A DNA stretch of 64,000 nt from Mangrovicoccus sp049603835 (GCA_049603835.1 JBMYSZ010000002.1:248001-312000), one strand, 5' to 3'; shown: positions 8,986-18,448, counted from the stretch's first letter. Notes: generated by a model from the sequence alone, not told the origin. Numbers and translations: made by a program.

Positions 8986-9007
8986 CTTGTGTTGCTGGGG
9001 CGGTGCC

Positions 9008-10801
9008 TTAGGCGACTTCACCGAAATCTTCGGCTTGCATTGCCACCACCGCATGGCTGCCATGGATCGCTGCATAACGCCGGGCCAAAGCATCGGGCCA
9101 GACTTGGCCGCGATAGATCTCTGCCAAGCGCGCGCGGGTGATTGTGTCCTGCGGATCGGCATCTGCTTGCTTGGCCGCACGCGCCGCGGCTAGCGCCATT
9201 TGCCAAGCACCAACCGCAATGCCAAACCCATGCAGCACATTTACTGAGGCCGCATTTTGCAAGGCAGGTTCGGCTTTTGCGGTTTCTACCAGCCATCCCG
9301 CCATCACATCGATCAGCTCAGCGGCGTCATTGACCATGCTGGCCAAAGCGCTCCAATCCGCGATATTGCCCGGCGCGGCGGCGATTTCATCTGCATCCAG
9401 CCGCATGGCTGCGGTCAGCTCACCCGCCGCCAGGCCCTTATCGCGGATGATTTTGCGCCCGGTCAGATCAAGCGCCTGAATGCCGGTGGTGCCTTCATAG
9501 ATGGTGGTGATCCGAGCATCGCGCAAATGCTGCGCCGCGCCGGTTTCCTCTACAAAGCCCATCCCGCCATGGACCTGCACGCCCAGCGACGCCACATCCA
9601 CCGCCATTTCTGTGGACCAGCCCTTCACAATCGGGATCAGCAGATCGGCGCGGCGTTGATGCATGGCCTTTTGCGCCTCATCGGGATTGCGCGCCGCATG
9701 GTCTAGCGAGCTGGCAGCCAAACAGCCGATGGCCCGTGCCGCCGTGATCCGCGCCCGCATATTACCCAGCATCCGGCGGATATCCCCATGGCCAAGGATC
9801 GTATCCGTGCCGAACTCGCCCGAAGGCTTGCCCTGCTTGCGCTCCCGCGCATAGGCAGCGGCGGTCTGATAGGCATGCTCGGCAATACCGATCCCCTGCA
9901 GACCCACATTCAGCCGGGCATTATTCATCATGGCAAACATATATTCGAGCCCGCGATGTGGCTCGCCCACCAGATAGCCCAAAGCCCCGCCATTATCGCC
10001 AAAGGCCAAAGTGCAGGTCGGCGAGGCATGGATCCCGAGTTTATGCTCGATAGAGACACAGCGCACATCATTCTCCGCGCCCAAAGATCCATCCTCGGCC
10101 ACCATGAATTGCGGCACCACGAAAAGCGAGATGCCCTTCACCCCGGCAGGCGCATCGGGCAGACGGGCCAGAACGAGATGAATGATATTATCTGTCAGGT
10201 CATGGGTGCCATAGGTGATGAAAATCTTCTGCCCCGAGATCTTATAGTGATCCCCCTCAGGCACAGCCGTCGAGCGGATCGCCGCCAGATCAGAGCCCGC
10301 CTGAGGCTCGGTCAGATTCATCGTGCCGGTCCATTCGCCGGTCACGAGCTTTGGCAGATAGGTTTCCTTCAGCGCGTCAGAGGCGTAATGCTCTAGCGCT
10401 TCGATCGCGCCTTGGGTCAGCATCGGGCAAAGCTGGAAGGACGCATTCGCACCCTGGAACATCTCTTGGATGCAGGCATTAACCGCTTGCGGCAGACCCA
10501 TGCCGCCGAAATCCGGCGCGGCGGTGGGGCTGTTCCAGCCCATCTCGACCAGACCGTCATAGGCCTCTTTCCAGCCTTTCGGCGTGGTCACTTTGCCATT
10601 TTCAAAACCCAGGCCCGATTGATCGCCTGAGGCATTGAGCGGCGCCAAAACCTCGCCCGCATATTTGCCAGCCTCTTCCAAAATAGCGCTGACCATATCG
10701 GGGCTCGACTCCTCCAGCCCCGGCAGCGCGGCGATGGCGTCGAGATCGCACAGATTTTCAAGTATGAACCGCATATCTTTTAGCGGGGCGGAGTAAGTCA
10801 T
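9008..10801 (-). CDS. Acyl-CoA dehydrogenase, large DmdC-like type
   Basis: A 597-aa protein, longer than classical acyl-CoA dehydrogenases (about 380) because of N- and C-terminal extensions. It contains the FAD/substrate signature TEPQAGSDLAAIRSTAVPEGDHYKISGQK (in part) and the C-terminal VQVHGGMGFVEETGAAQHLRDARI-type motif. The N-terminus MTYSAPLKDMRFILENL resembles the family that includes 3-methylmercaptopropionyl-CoA dehydrogenase DmdC. It oxidises an acyl-CoA at the alpha-beta position and passes electrons to ETF, whose genes lie 15 nt upstream in the same operon. A GGGAGGA site precedes the ATG. The physiological acyl-CoA is not determined; a medium-chain or branched substrate is possible. 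Confidence 0.88.
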   Translation of the reverse strand: MTYSAPLKDMRFILENLCDLDAIAALPGLEESSPDMVSAILEEAGKYAGEVLAPLNASGDQSGLGFENGKVTTPKGWKEAYDGLVEMGWNSPTAAPDFGGMGLPQAVNACIQEMFQGANASFQLCPMLTQGAIEALEHYASDALKETYLPKLVTGEWTGTMNLTEPQAGSDLAAIRSTAVPEGDHYKISGQKIFITYGTHDLTDNIIHLVLARLPDAPAGVKGISLFVVPQFMVAEDGSLGAENDVRCVSIEHKLGIHASPTCTLAFGDNGGALGYLVGEPHRGLEYMFAMMNNARLNVGLQGIGIAEHAYQTAAAYARERKQGKPSGEFGTDTILGHGDIRRMLGNMRARITAARAIGCLAASSLDHAARNPDEAQKAMHQRRADLLIPIVKGWSTEMAVDVASLGVQVHGGMGFVEETGAAQHLRDARITTIYEGTTGIQALDLTGRKIIRDKGLAAGELTAAMRLDADEIAAAPGNIADWSALASMVNDAAELIDVMAGWLVETAKAEPALQNAASVNVLHGFGIAVGAWQMALAAARAAKQADADPQDTITRARLAEIYRGQVWPDALARRYAAIHGSHAVVAMQAEDFGEVA

Positions 10802-10816
10802 GATTTCAGTCCTCCC

Positions 10817-11743
10817 TCAGAGTTTCTCTGTCAGCTCAGGCACAGCGGTGAAAAGATCCGCGACCAAGCCATAATCAGCCACTTGGAAAATCGGCGCCTC
10901 TTCGTCTTTGTTTATGGCAACGATGATTTTGCTGTCTTTCATGCCCGCCAGATGCTGGATCGCGCCGGAGATGCCGACCGCGATATAAAGATCCGGGGCC
11001 ACGACTTTGCCGGTTTGACCCACCTGCCAGTCATTGGGGGCAAAGCCGGAATCCACCGCAGCACGGGAGGCGCCAATAGCGGCGCCTAGCTTGTCTGCCA
11101 GGCCGCTGATGATGGCGAAATCCTCTTCCGAGCCCACGCCGCGCCCGCCAGAGACGACAATCCCGGCCGAGGTCAGTTCCGGGCGATCGCTTTCGGCGAC
11201 CTTGTCTTCGACCCATTCGCTGAGCCCCGAAGCTTCGGGGGCCGCGATATTTTCCACCGGGGCCGCGCCGCCCAGACCTGCGGCCTCAAAGGTAGAGGTC
11301 CGCACGGTGATCACCTTTTTGGCGTCGCTTGTTTGCACGGTTTGAATAGCATTGCCCGCATAGATCGGACGTTCGAACGTCGCCGCATCGACCACCGCCG
11401 TGATTTCCGAAATCACCATCACATCGAGCAAAGCGGCCACGCGCGGCAGGATATTTTTCGCATCCGTCGTGGCGGGCGCGATGATATGTTCATAATCGCC
11501 CGCAAGCCCGACGATCAGATCAGCGGTGGCTTCGGCCAGGCGATGGCCCAGAGAGGCACCTTCCGCGACCAGTATCTTCGCCGCGCCATCAATCGTGGCG
11601 GCTGTTGCGCCTGCCTCTGCGGCAGAGGAGCCAGCGCAAAGCACGGTGACCTCGCCCAAGGCTTTGGCGGCGGTCATGGCTTTGGCGGTTGCATCAAGCT
11701 GCAGCGCGCCGCCGGTTACTTCGGCTAAAAGAAGAACGGCCAT
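10817..11743 (-). CDS. etfA: Electron transfer flavoprotein subunit alpha
   Basis: A 308-aa ETF alpha chain. The C-terminal FAD-binding domain carries VSGGRGVGSEEDFAIISGLADKLGAAIGASRAAVDSGF and the family signature near LYIAVGISGAIQHLAGMKDSKIIVAINKDEEAPIFQ. With EtfB it accepts electrons from acyl-CoA dehydrogenases and hands them to ETF-quinone oxidoreductase. The ATG overlaps the etfB stop by one base (TAATG). The acyl-CoA dehydrogenase gene follows 15 nt downstream, giving a dedicated electron path within one operon. Confidence 0.96.
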   Translation of the reverse strand: MAVLLLAEVTGGALQLDATAKAMTAAKALGEVTVLCAGSSAAEAGATAATIDGAAKILVAEGASLGHRLAEATADLIVGLAGDYEHIIAPATTDAKNILPRVAALLDVMVISEITAVVDAATFERPIYAGNAIQTVQTSDAKKVITVRTSTFEAAGLGGAAPVENIAAPEASGLSEWVEDKVAESDRPELTSAGIVVSGGRGVGSEEDFAIISGLADKLGAAIGASRAAVDSGFAPNDWQVGQTGKVVAPDLYIAVGISGAIQHLAGMKDSKIIVAINKDEEAPIFQVADYGLVADLFTAVPELTEKL

Positions 11744-12501
11744 TAGATCGCTCCTTTGTCTTTGAGTTTCGCCACCAGCTCGTCAACCGAGCCCACTATT
11801 TCGCCGGCTTCGCGCACCGGCGGTTCAGCGGTTTTCACCAGGCTCAGGCGCGGCGTCACATCAACGCCGTAATCAGCGGTGGTTTTGGCGTCGAGCGGCT
11901 TTTTCTTGGCCTTCATGATATTGGGCAGCGAAGCATAGCGCGGCTCATTCAGGCGCAGATCTACGGTGATGATTGCGGGCAGAGCCACTTTGATCGTCTG
12001 CAAACCGCCATCAACCTCGCGGGTCACTTGGGCACTCTCGCCGTCAATGGTGACTTCCGAGGCGAAAGTCGCTTGGCTCCAGCCGAGCAGAGCGGCCAGC
12101 ATCTGGCCCGTGGCATTCATATCATTATCGATGGCTTGTTTGCCGGCCAAAACGATTTGCGGCTGTTCTTCATCCACCACAGCTTTGAGCAGCTTGGCCA
12201 CAGCCAGCGGTTCGATATCGCTATGCACATCATCCGCGGCTTCGATCAAAATCGCCCGGTCAGCCCCCATGGCAAGCGCGGTGCGCAGGGTCTCTTGTGC
12301 TTGCTTTACACCGATGGACACGGCCACGATTTCGGTTGCGACGCCTTTTTCCTTGAGGCGGATCGCTTCTTCGACGGCGATTTCGTCAAAAGGGTTCATG
12401 GACATTTTGACATTGGCCAGATCCACGCCGGACCCGTCAGCCTTCACCCGAACCTTCACATTATAGTCGATCACCCGTTTGACCGGGACGAGGATTTTCA
12501 T
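11743..12501 (-). CDS. etfB: Electron transfer flavoprotein subunit beta
   Basis: A 252-aa ETF beta chain beginning MKILVPVKRVIDYNVKVRVK, with the beta-subunit signature around VEEAIRLKEKGVATEIVAVSIG and the recognition-loop region EPRYASLPNIMKAKKKPLD. The family binds AMP and docks acyl-CoA dehydrogenases. It lies 107 nt downstream of the permease gene, an interval that includes a perfect 10-bp stem-loop. It overlaps etfA by one base. Confidence 0.96.
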   Translation of the reverse strand: MKILVPVKRVIDYNVKVRVKADGSGVDLANVKMSMNPFDEIAVEEAIRLKEKGVATEIVAVSIGVKQAQETLRTALAMGADRAILIEAADDVHSDIEPLAVAKLLKAVVDEEQPQIVLAGKQAIDNDMNATGQMLAALLGWSQATFASEVTIDGESAQVTREVDGGLQTIKVALPAIITVDLRLNEPRYASLPNIMKAKKKPLDAKTTADYGVDVTPRLSLVKTAEPPVREAGEIVGSVDELVAKLKDKGAI

Positions 12502-12523
12502 TGTCGATTTCCTTCTTATTTTC

Positions 12524-12549
12524 GGCCGCCGGTCAGAATACCGGCGGCC
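12524..12549. other. Perfect 10-bp GC-rich stem-loop upstream of etfB
   Basis: GGCCGCCGGT, a 6-nt loop and ACCGGCGGCC form a perfect hairpin between the permease stop and the etfB start. No T-run follows on the minus strand. An mRNA-processing or stability element, or partial attenuation, is more likely than a full terminator. Confidence 0.55.
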
Positions 12550-12608
12550 ATGACCCGCGGAGCCCTAGAGGAGATGGGAGGGAGGCCGGGTTCCGCAGGA
12601 AGGGGGGA

Positions 12609-13988
12609 TCAATCTTTGCCGTAGACCGGTTCCAGATCTTCTTTGGCTTCGCGGCGCAGAATGTTTTTGCGCTCCACCAAGAAATGCAGGACCAGACCAA
12701 CAACAACCGCATAAACGGTGGATTTCGGATCCGGCAGCGCCAGAACCACTGCGACCATCGCCGCAACACCGCGTTCATGGTTGGTTTTCAGCTGCTCCAT
12801 ACCCACCATGATACAGATATAGCCGGTCAGGATCAGGGTCAGGGACAAGGCAATCGGCAGAACCGGTTGGAACAGGGTCACAAGCGGCAGAGCAAACAGC
12901 GCCAGGAAGCCGGTGATCCAGAAGGTGCCAGAGCCCGAATAGATCGACTCCATCGCATCTTTGCCACGGCCATAGCGTTCCGCCACAGTGGCATGGGCAG
13001 CAGTCCAAAGCGGACCGGCCAGACCCGGCCATGGGGCAAAGAAGGCATGGATCGCATTTCGGATTGCGGTCACATAGTGGATGCGGTCCACGTCATCATT
13101 GACGGCTTCATCTTGGCGCAGATGGTCCACACGGTCGATCAGCACAAAGCCCACAATGATATCACCAAAGGCAATCACATAAGCGATCAGCGCGGTGGGG
13201 ATGGCGATCAGATACATATCCCAAGTTGGGAAGCCCACAGCAAAGGGCAAATATTCCCACATCTGGCCGAAATCAGGCTGGGTAATGCCCCATTTGATAT
13301 CCGGCACCGGATATTCGCCAACGCCCCAGCCAACAACCATGGCAAAGATCATCGCGGGCACCATGCCGAAATCGGCAACTTTCTTGGCCACGGGGTATTT
13401 TGCGCAAGCTTCTTTGAAGGAGAGCGAGAACATCAGGTAAATCGCTAAAGCCGAGCCAGCGATCAGCGAGATTGGGGTGTTATCCACGCGGCCGCCAACT
13501 TTGAACTCGCCCAAAAGGGCTGCGATACCAGCGCCGATGATGATGCCGTTTTTCAGCGAATTCGGGATCCAATCCACCAGTTTCGACCCGGCGCGGGTGA
13601 TACCTAGGATCAAGAAGACCAAGAACACGATGATTTGCAGCGCAAACATGGCTTGGATCGCTTCCGGGCCAGGCTCAAACCCGCCCAAGAACAAGATCAC
13701 AACCGGGATCGCCGGGGTAATCCAGCCAGGCACCAAAGGCACGCCCATCAGCGCAGGCAGCATATAGCAGAAGCCGCCCACAAAGGCATAGGCCAGGGCC
13801 ACTTCATAAGGCAGGCCCAGATATTTCTGCAAAAGCGGGATCATGGCCAAGCCGACCACGAACATGATAATCGCCTGAACGCTTTCCGCCATTTCCCAGC
13901 GGTAATGGATCAGAGGAAGGCGGATATGGAACGGACCTAGCGGCCAATATGGCTGCTCTTGCCCGTCTACGCGCTTGTAGAGTTGCAT
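12609..13988 (-). CDS. Xanthine/uracil/ascorbate-type (NCS2/SLC23-like) permease
   Basis: A 459-aa membrane protein with about 12-14 hydrophobic segments. It has ESVQAIIMFVVGLAMIPLLQKYLGLPYEVALAYAFVGG near the N-terminus, GIIIGAGIAALLGEFKVGG centrally, and a short acidic substrate-site segment AFGDIIVGFVLIDRVDHLRQD. The fold resembles the nucleobase-cation symporter 2 / SulP superfamily. The substrate is unknown. Placement between an acyl-CoA ligase and etfBA suggests uptake of the carboxylate that the ligase activates, rather than a purine. AAGGAAATGTA precedes the ATG at 13988. Confidence 0.75.
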   Translation of the reverse strand: MQLYKRVDGQEQPYWPLGPFHIRLPLIHYRWEMAESVQAIIMFVVGLAMIPLLQKYLGLPYEVALAYAFVGGFCYMLPALMGVPLVPGWITPAIPVVILFLGGFEPGPEAIQAMFALQIIVFLVFLILGITRAGSKLVDWIPNSLKNGIIIGAGIAALLGEFKVGGRVDNTPISLIAGSALAIYLMFSLSFKEACAKYPVAKKVADFGMVPAMIFAMVVGWGVGEYPVPDIKWGITQPDFGQMWEYLPFAVGFPTWDMYLIAIPTALIAYVIAFGDIIVGFVLIDRVDHLRQDEAVNDDVDRIHYVTAIRNAIHAFFAPWPGLAGPLWTAAHATVAERYGRGKDAMESIYSGSGTFWITGFLALFALPLVTLFQPVLPIALSLTLILTGYICIMVGMEQLKTNHERGVAAMVAVVLALPDPKSTVYAVVVGLVLHFLVERKNILRREAKEDLEPVYGKD

Positions 13989-14020
13989 TACATTTCCTTA
14001 CATTTGTCGTAACTGAGGGC

Positions 14021-14045
14021 TGGCCGCCATTGGAAAAGGCGGTCA
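14021..14045. other. Stem-loop between acyl-CoA ligase and permease genes
   Basis: TGGCCGCC and GGCGGTCA flank a 9-nt loop and pair with one G-U type mismatch, in the 96-nt gap between two minus-strand genes. There is no T-run. This may be an internal attenuator or processing site. Confidence 0.35.
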
Positions 14046-14084
14046 TGCTCGTATTGGGCCCGCATTGGGGATGGCGAGACGGGA

Positions 14085-15722
14085 TTACGCGTCGGCTTTG
14101 TCGGTCTTTGCGCGGTCACGCAGGACGAATTTCTGCACTTTGCCGGTGGAAGTTTTCGGCAATTCGCCGAAGATAACCGTGCGCGGTGTTTTGAAATGGG
14201 CCATGTGATCGCGGCAAAAGGCGATAAGCTCTTTTGCGGTCAAGGTTTCACCCGGTTTGAGATCCACAAAGGCACAAGGCGTCTCGCCCCATTTTTCATC
14301 CGGTTTGGCGACGACCGCCGCTTCATTCACAGCCGGATGCTTATAAAGCACATCCTCGACCTCGACCGAGCTGATATTTTCGCCGCCCGAAATGATGATG
14401 TCTTTCGACCGGTCGCGCAGCTCTAGATAGCCATCAGGATGCATCACGCCCAGATCGCCCGAGGCGAACCAGCCGCCGTCAAAGCTTTCATCCGTGGCGG
14501 TGATGTTTTTCAGATAGCCTTTCATGACGTTATTGCCGCGCATGAAAATCTCACCCATGGTCACGCCATCTGCGGGCACTTGTTCTTTGGTGTCGGGATC
14601 GGCGACCATCAAGCCTTGCAGCGCCAGGTTTTTGACCCCTTGGCGGGCTTTCAGACGAGCGCGTTCCGAGGCTGGCAGATTATCCCAATCGCCTTTCCAA
14701 GCACAGACAACCGACGGGCCATAAGTTTCGGTCAGACCATAGACATGGGTGACCTCCACGCCCATGGCTTCCATTTTCTCGATCACAGCAGCTGGCGGGC
14801 TAGCGCCGGCGGTCATGACTTTGACTTCTTGGCTGAAATCTTTCAGCTCATCCGGGGCATTTGCTAGCATGTTCAGAACAATCGGCGCACCGCAGAAATG
14901 GGTGACCTGCTCGTCGCGGATCAGCTGATAGATCGGTTCGGCCCGCACGGCGCGCAAACAGACGCAGATGCCCGCATTGGCCGCGATGGTCCATGGGAAG
15001 CACCAGCCATTGCAGTGGAACATGGGCAGGGTCCACAAATAGCGCGAATGCTGCTGCATGCCCCAAGTGGTGATATTGGACACAGCATTCAGATAAGCGC
15101 CGCGATGGTGATAGACCACGCCTTTGGGATTGCCGGTGGTGCCGGAGGTGTAGTTCAGGCTGATGGCGTCCCATTCATTGCCGGGCAGTTCCCAGTCGAA
15201 ATTCGGGTCGCCTTCGGCCAGGAAGGCATCATAGGTGACTTCGCCGATCTTTTTACCGCCATCATAGCTGGCATCTTCGATATCGATCACCAGCAGATCC
15301 CGGCGTCCGGTGATCTTGATCGCCCGTTCCACCACTTCGGAGAATTCCGGATCGACCATTACGGCTTTGGCTTCCGCATGGGCCAGGATAAAGCCGATCG
15401 CTTCTGCATCCAGGCGGGTATTAATCGTGTTCAGCACCGCGCCGGACATGGGCACGCCGAAATGCGCTTCGAACATTTCCGGGATATTGGCGGCGATGAT
15501 GGATACAGTATCGCCCTTGCCCAAACCACGGGTTTTCAGAGCCGAGGCCAAACGCACGCAGCGCTCATAGGTCTCTGCCCAAGTCCGACGCACGCCGGTA
15601 TGCACAACAGCTGTATAATCGGGATAAATCGCAGCGGTGCGCTGGATAAAAGAAAGCGGCGATAGCGCCACATAATTGGCGGGGTTTTGATCCAACCCCT
15701 GTTCGTAGATGGAATGCAACAA
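14085..15722 (-). CDS. Acyl-CoA synthetase (AMP-binding), DmdB-like
   Basis: A 545-aa ANL-superfamily ligase. The ATP-binding P-loop is YTSGTTGNPKGVVYHHRG (about residue 190), followed by YGLTETYGPS, the SGGENISSVEVE hinge region, and a C-terminal TSTGKVQKFVLRD motif with the catalytic lysine. It converts a carboxylate, ATP and CoA to the acyl-CoA. The length and N-terminus (ANYVALSPLSFIQRTAAIYPD) match the family that includes 3-methylmercaptopropionate-CoA ligase DmdB and related short/medium-chain ligases. The start is TTG at 15722 with GGGGGGAAACA upstream; no better ATG is present. It is first in an operon with permease, etfBA and acyl-CoA dehydrogenase. Confidence 0.88.
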   Translation of the reverse strand: MLHSIYEQGLDQNPANYVALSPLSFIQRTAAIYPDYTAVVHTGVRRTWAETYERCVRLASALKTRGLGKGDTVSIIAANIPEMFEAHFGVPMSGAVLNTINTRLDAEAIGFILAHAEAKAVMVDPEFSEVVERAIKITGRRDLLVIDIEDASYDGGKKIGEVTYDAFLAEGDPNFDWELPGNEWDAISLNYTSGTTGNPKGVVYHHRGAYLNAVSNITTWGMQQHSRYLWTLPMFHCNGWCFPWTIAANAGICVCLRAVRAEPIYQLIRDEQVTHFCGAPIVLNMLANAPDELKDFSQEVKVMTAGASPPAAVIEKMEAMGVEVTHVYGLTETYGPSVVCAWKGDWDNLPASERARLKARQGVKNLALQGLMVADPDTKEQVPADGVTMGEIFMRGNNVMKGYLKNITATDESFDGGWFASGDLGVMHPDGYLELRDRSKDIIISGGENISSVEVEDVLYKHPAVNEAAVVAKPDEKWGETPCAFVDLKPGETLTAKELIAFCRDHMAHFKTPRTVIFGELPKTSTGKVQKFVLRDRAKTDKADA

Positions 15723-15729
15723 CGTTGTT
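15718..15729. promoter_or_regulatory. Palindrome overlapping the acyl-CoA ligase start codon
   Basis: AACAACGTTGTT is a perfect 12-bp palindrome spanning the TTG start. The ~300-nt divergent gap to 16032 also holds TTGTACAA and two GTTGTA direct repeats (around 15806-15827), but no recognisable gene. Either could be a repressor site; nothing shows which protein binds. Confidence 0.3.
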
Positions 15730-16032
15730 TCCCCCCAATGTTAACTGCGAGTTTTCCGCAGGTTTTCTTGGGGACAATTCTTCTCACGCGGGTGTTGCGC
15801 GGGTTTGTACAAGTTGTATCGAGTTGTAACAGCGCCTTGAACTATTGTCGCAGCACTAAATTACAATGTAAAACATGCCGACTGGATATGGGTTAATTGA
15901 TCCATAGCCAAACGCCTGAACATGGCTTTTGCCTGCGTCCTTCTTCATACTGACGCTAGGGCGGTTATTGGCGCAAAATGGGGATGCAGTGGGGAAATTC
16001 AAGGGGATACCCCGCGCATAAACTGCCGGAGA

Positions 16033-17634
16033 GTGACCTTGTCGAGCGACGCCACAGATATGCCAGGCCCAAGCCAGCCCTCAATTCAGCCGCAAGTACA
16101 GCCTCAAACTCAGCCTTTCTCGGTCGGGCCGGATGCCAGTTCTCGCCGCGGCGAAAGCTTGCTGAAGGTCATTACCGATAATTTGCCCATCGGAATCGCC
16201 TATGTGGGGCCGAATCGTACATATCGTTTTGCCAATCCGCGTTTTGCCAATGCTTATGGCTTGTCGACCGAAGGGATCATCGGCATGCGCGCGGATGAAT
16301 TCATCTGTAGCGACGCGATGGAGCTGGGCGATCCGTTTTTCCAAGCGGCCTATCGCGGTACGGCGGTGGATTTCCTGCATCCGGCACGCCATGCGGATGG
16401 GCGGGAAATGACCGTGCGCACCTTTTTGCGCCCCGATATCTCGGATGATGGCATTGTTTTGGGCTTTTTCGTCTGTTCCTTTAATGTGACGCGGGAAAGA
16501 GAAGCCGAGGCCAAGCTAGTCCAAGCGCAGAAAATGGATGCGGTGGGGCAGCTGGCAAGCGGCATGGCCCATGACTTTAACAATCTGTTGGGCGTTGTTT
16601 TGGGCACGCTCGAAGGATTACAAGACCGGATCGACGACCCGGAGCTGACCGAAAACTACCTAGACCCTGCGCGGCATGCGGTGGCCCAAGGGGCGCAGTT
16701 GACCAAGCAGCTATTGGTGATCGCCCGACAACAGCCAGTCAAACCCGCGGCCATTGAGATCCACTCTACGCTGGACACGTTTCTGCGTTTGCTCGGGCCA
16801 TCGATCCGCTCGGATATCACGGTTTGCGCCCGCTGCCATGGGGAAATCCCGGATCTGTTTTTGGATGCGGTGCAGTTCGAAGTGGCTTTGCTCAATCTAT
16901 GTTTGAATGCCCGCGATGCCATGCCGGCCGGTGGTCGCTTGGGAATTGATATAGTCTATCCTTCGCCTCAGGCCGGGACGGATTTCGCGCGGATGACGGT
17001 TTCCGATACTGGCTGTGGTATCGAAGAAGGGATGTTAAAAGACATCTTCGAGCCGTTTTTCACCACCAAAGGCATTGAAAAAGGCACCGGTCTGGGTCTG
17101 AGCATGGTGGCGGGTTTTGTGCAGCAATCTGGCGCGCGGATTGAGGTGGAAAGCAGGCCGGGCCTGGGCACTCAGTTCCATCTAGATTTGCCCATAGCCC
17201 AAGAAGCTGGGGTCGAGAGTGGAAACGCGCTGGCGCAGCAAACCCCCGAGGCTGCGGCCAAGGGTTTGATCTTGTTGGTGGATGATGCTCATGATCTGCG
17301 CCGAGGCATCCGCCGGGATCTGGCCAAGGCGGGATATACGGTGATCGAGGCCGAAAGCACCGAAGAAGCCCTGCCATTAATCGAAGCGATTGACGATCTT
17401 TCGGCGGTGGTGAGCGATGTGGTGATGGGCGGATTATCCGGCATTGATTTGGCGCAGCGGGTGAATGAGCTTCGCCCAGATCTGCGGGTGATTTTGATGA
17501 CCGGCGGCGATACAGAGGCGGTGATCCAAAAGCTGCGCCAGGGCATTCCCGTGATGAAAAAACCTTTCGCCACCAGGCAGCTTGTGAAGCTCTTGCAAAG
17601 CCCGCCTCAGCCGCTCCGCGCCAAAGAGATATAA
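16033..17634 (+). CDS. Hybrid sensor histidine kinase (PAS - HisKA - HATPase - REC)
   Basis: About 533 aa, cytoplasmic, with no clear membrane segments. Order: a proline/glutamine-rich N-terminus; a PAS domain (NLPIGIAYVGPNRTYRFANPRFANAYG); a HisKA dimerisation helix with phospho-acceptor His in GQLASGMAHDFNNLLG; an HATPase domain (N-box NLCLNARDAMPAGG, G1 DTGCGIEEG, G2 GTGLGLSMVAGF); and a C-terminal receiver with phosphorylatable Asp in VVSDVVMGG and the KKPF lysine. The start is uncertain: GTG 16033, TTG 16039 (better spaced from GGAGAG) or ATG 16060. The OmpR-type regulator gene follows 18 nt later, so they form a two-component operon. The signal is unknown. Confidence 0.88.
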   Translation: MTLSSDATDMPGPSQPSIQPQVQPQTQPFSVGPDASSRRGESLLKVITDNLPIGIAYVGPNRTYRFANPRFANAYGLSTEGIIGMRADEFICSDAMELGDPFFQAAYRGTAVDFLHPARHADGREMTVRTFLRPDISDDGIVLGFFVCSFNVTREREAEAKLVQAQKMDAVGQLASGMAHDFNNLLGVVLGTLEGLQDRIDDPELTENYLDPARHAVAQGAQLTKQLLVIARQQPVKPAAIEIHSTLDTFLRLLGPSIRSDITVCARCHGEIPDLFLDAVQFEVALLNLCLNARDAMPAGGRLGIDIVYPSPQAGTDFARMTVSDTGCGIEEGMLKDIFEPFFTTKGIEKGTGLGLSMVAGFVQQSGARIEVESRPGLGTQFHLDLPIAQEAGVESGNALAQQTPEAAAKGLILLVDDAHDLRRGIRRDLAKAGYTVIEAESTEEALPLIEAIDDLSAVVSDVVMGGLSGIDLAQRVNELRPDLRVILMTGGDTEAVIQKLRQGIPVMKKPFATRQLVKLLQSPPQPLRAKEI

Positions 17635-17652
17635 GAAAAGAAGGCCCAGATC

Positions 17653-18390
17653 GTGACAGAGACCGCCAAAAAGCTTGTCTATATATTAGAAGACGACCAC
17701 GCTTTCGCGACCCTTCTGGCCCGCGCTTTCGAAGAACACGGGTTTCGTGCGGAAAGCTTTGGCTTGGTCAAAAGCTTTGAACGGCGCCTGTCGCAGCAAA
17801 GCCCGGCTCTGTGCCTTTTGGATATGCGGCTTCCGGATGGGGGCGGTCTGGATGTGGCGGCGCGGCGCTTGGCGCAAAGCCAGATCCCAGTGATCTTTAT
17901 CAGCGGGGTGATGACCGATATCGTGGATAAGGTCTTGGGGCTGGAAATGGGCGCTGATGACTATCTGATCAAACCCTTCAGCCCGCGCGAGGCAGTGGCC
18001 CGCGCCCGTGCCGTTTTGCGCCGAAGCCAGGCCAGTATCGCGAAGAAATCCGATATCGCCAGTTTCGCGGGCTGGTTTGCGGATTTTTCCAGCCATAGCC
18101 TTATTTCACCCCAAGGTCAGGTGAGCGAACTTTCGGCAAGCGAGGTCAAGCTGCTGCATAGCCTGATCAGCGCGCCGCATCGGGTTTTGTCCCGCGCCGC
18201 GCTGGCCGGATCGGATGAAACCGAGATGCGGGCTTATGATCGTAGCATCGATGTGCGCGTGTCGCGGCTGCGCCAGAAACTGGGCGAAGACCCGCGCAAT
18301 CCGCGCATCATCAAAACCATTTTCGGCTCGGGCTATATGTTCACCGCCACGGTGGATTGGGTCGATCATCTGCCCGAAGCCGCGCCATAG
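17653..18390 (+). CDS. OmpR-family response regulator
   Basis: A 245-aa protein. The N-terminal receiver starts LVYILEDDHAFATLLARAFEEHGF, with phospho-acceptor Asp in CLLDMRLPDGGG and the conserved Lys in LIKPFSPRE. The C-terminal winged helix contains LSASEVKLLHSLISAPHRVLSRAAL and RSIDVRVSRLRQKLGEDP. The start is GTG at 17653 after an AAGAAAAGAAGG stretch. It is the probable phosphorylation target of the hybrid kinase encoded just upstream. A large hairpin follows. Confidence 0.92.
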   Translation: MTETAKKLVYILEDDHAFATLLARAFEEHGFRAESFGLVKSFERRLSQQSPALCLLDMRLPDGGGLDVAARRLAQSQIPVIFISGVMTDIVDKVLGLEMGADDYLIKPFSPREAVARARAVLRRSQASIAKKSDIASFAGWFADFSSHSLISPQGQVSELSASEVKLLHSLISAPHRVLSRAALAGSDETEMRAYDRSIDVRVSRLRQKLGEDPRNPRIIKTIFGSGYMFTATVDWVDHLPEAAP

Positions 18391-18399
18391 CTCTTTCCA

Positions 18400-18448
18400 G
18401 GTCGCAAAAGCGCGTCGGAAATGCGTTATTTCCCGCTTTTTCGCGACC
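18400..18448. terminator. Long imperfect stem-loop after the two-component operon
   Basis: GGTCGCAAAAGCG pairs with CGCTTTTTCGCGACC around a 21-nt loop, with a 2-nt bulge, 10 nt after the response-regulator stop. There is no terminal T-run, so termination is inferred from its position. Confidence 0.45.

Noticed and set aside
11689..13448. Long plus-strand open frames (311 and 315 aa) opposite etfB and the permease
   Set aside because: They are His/Gln-rich low-plausibility translations fully covered by real minus-strand genes, with no recognisable domain.
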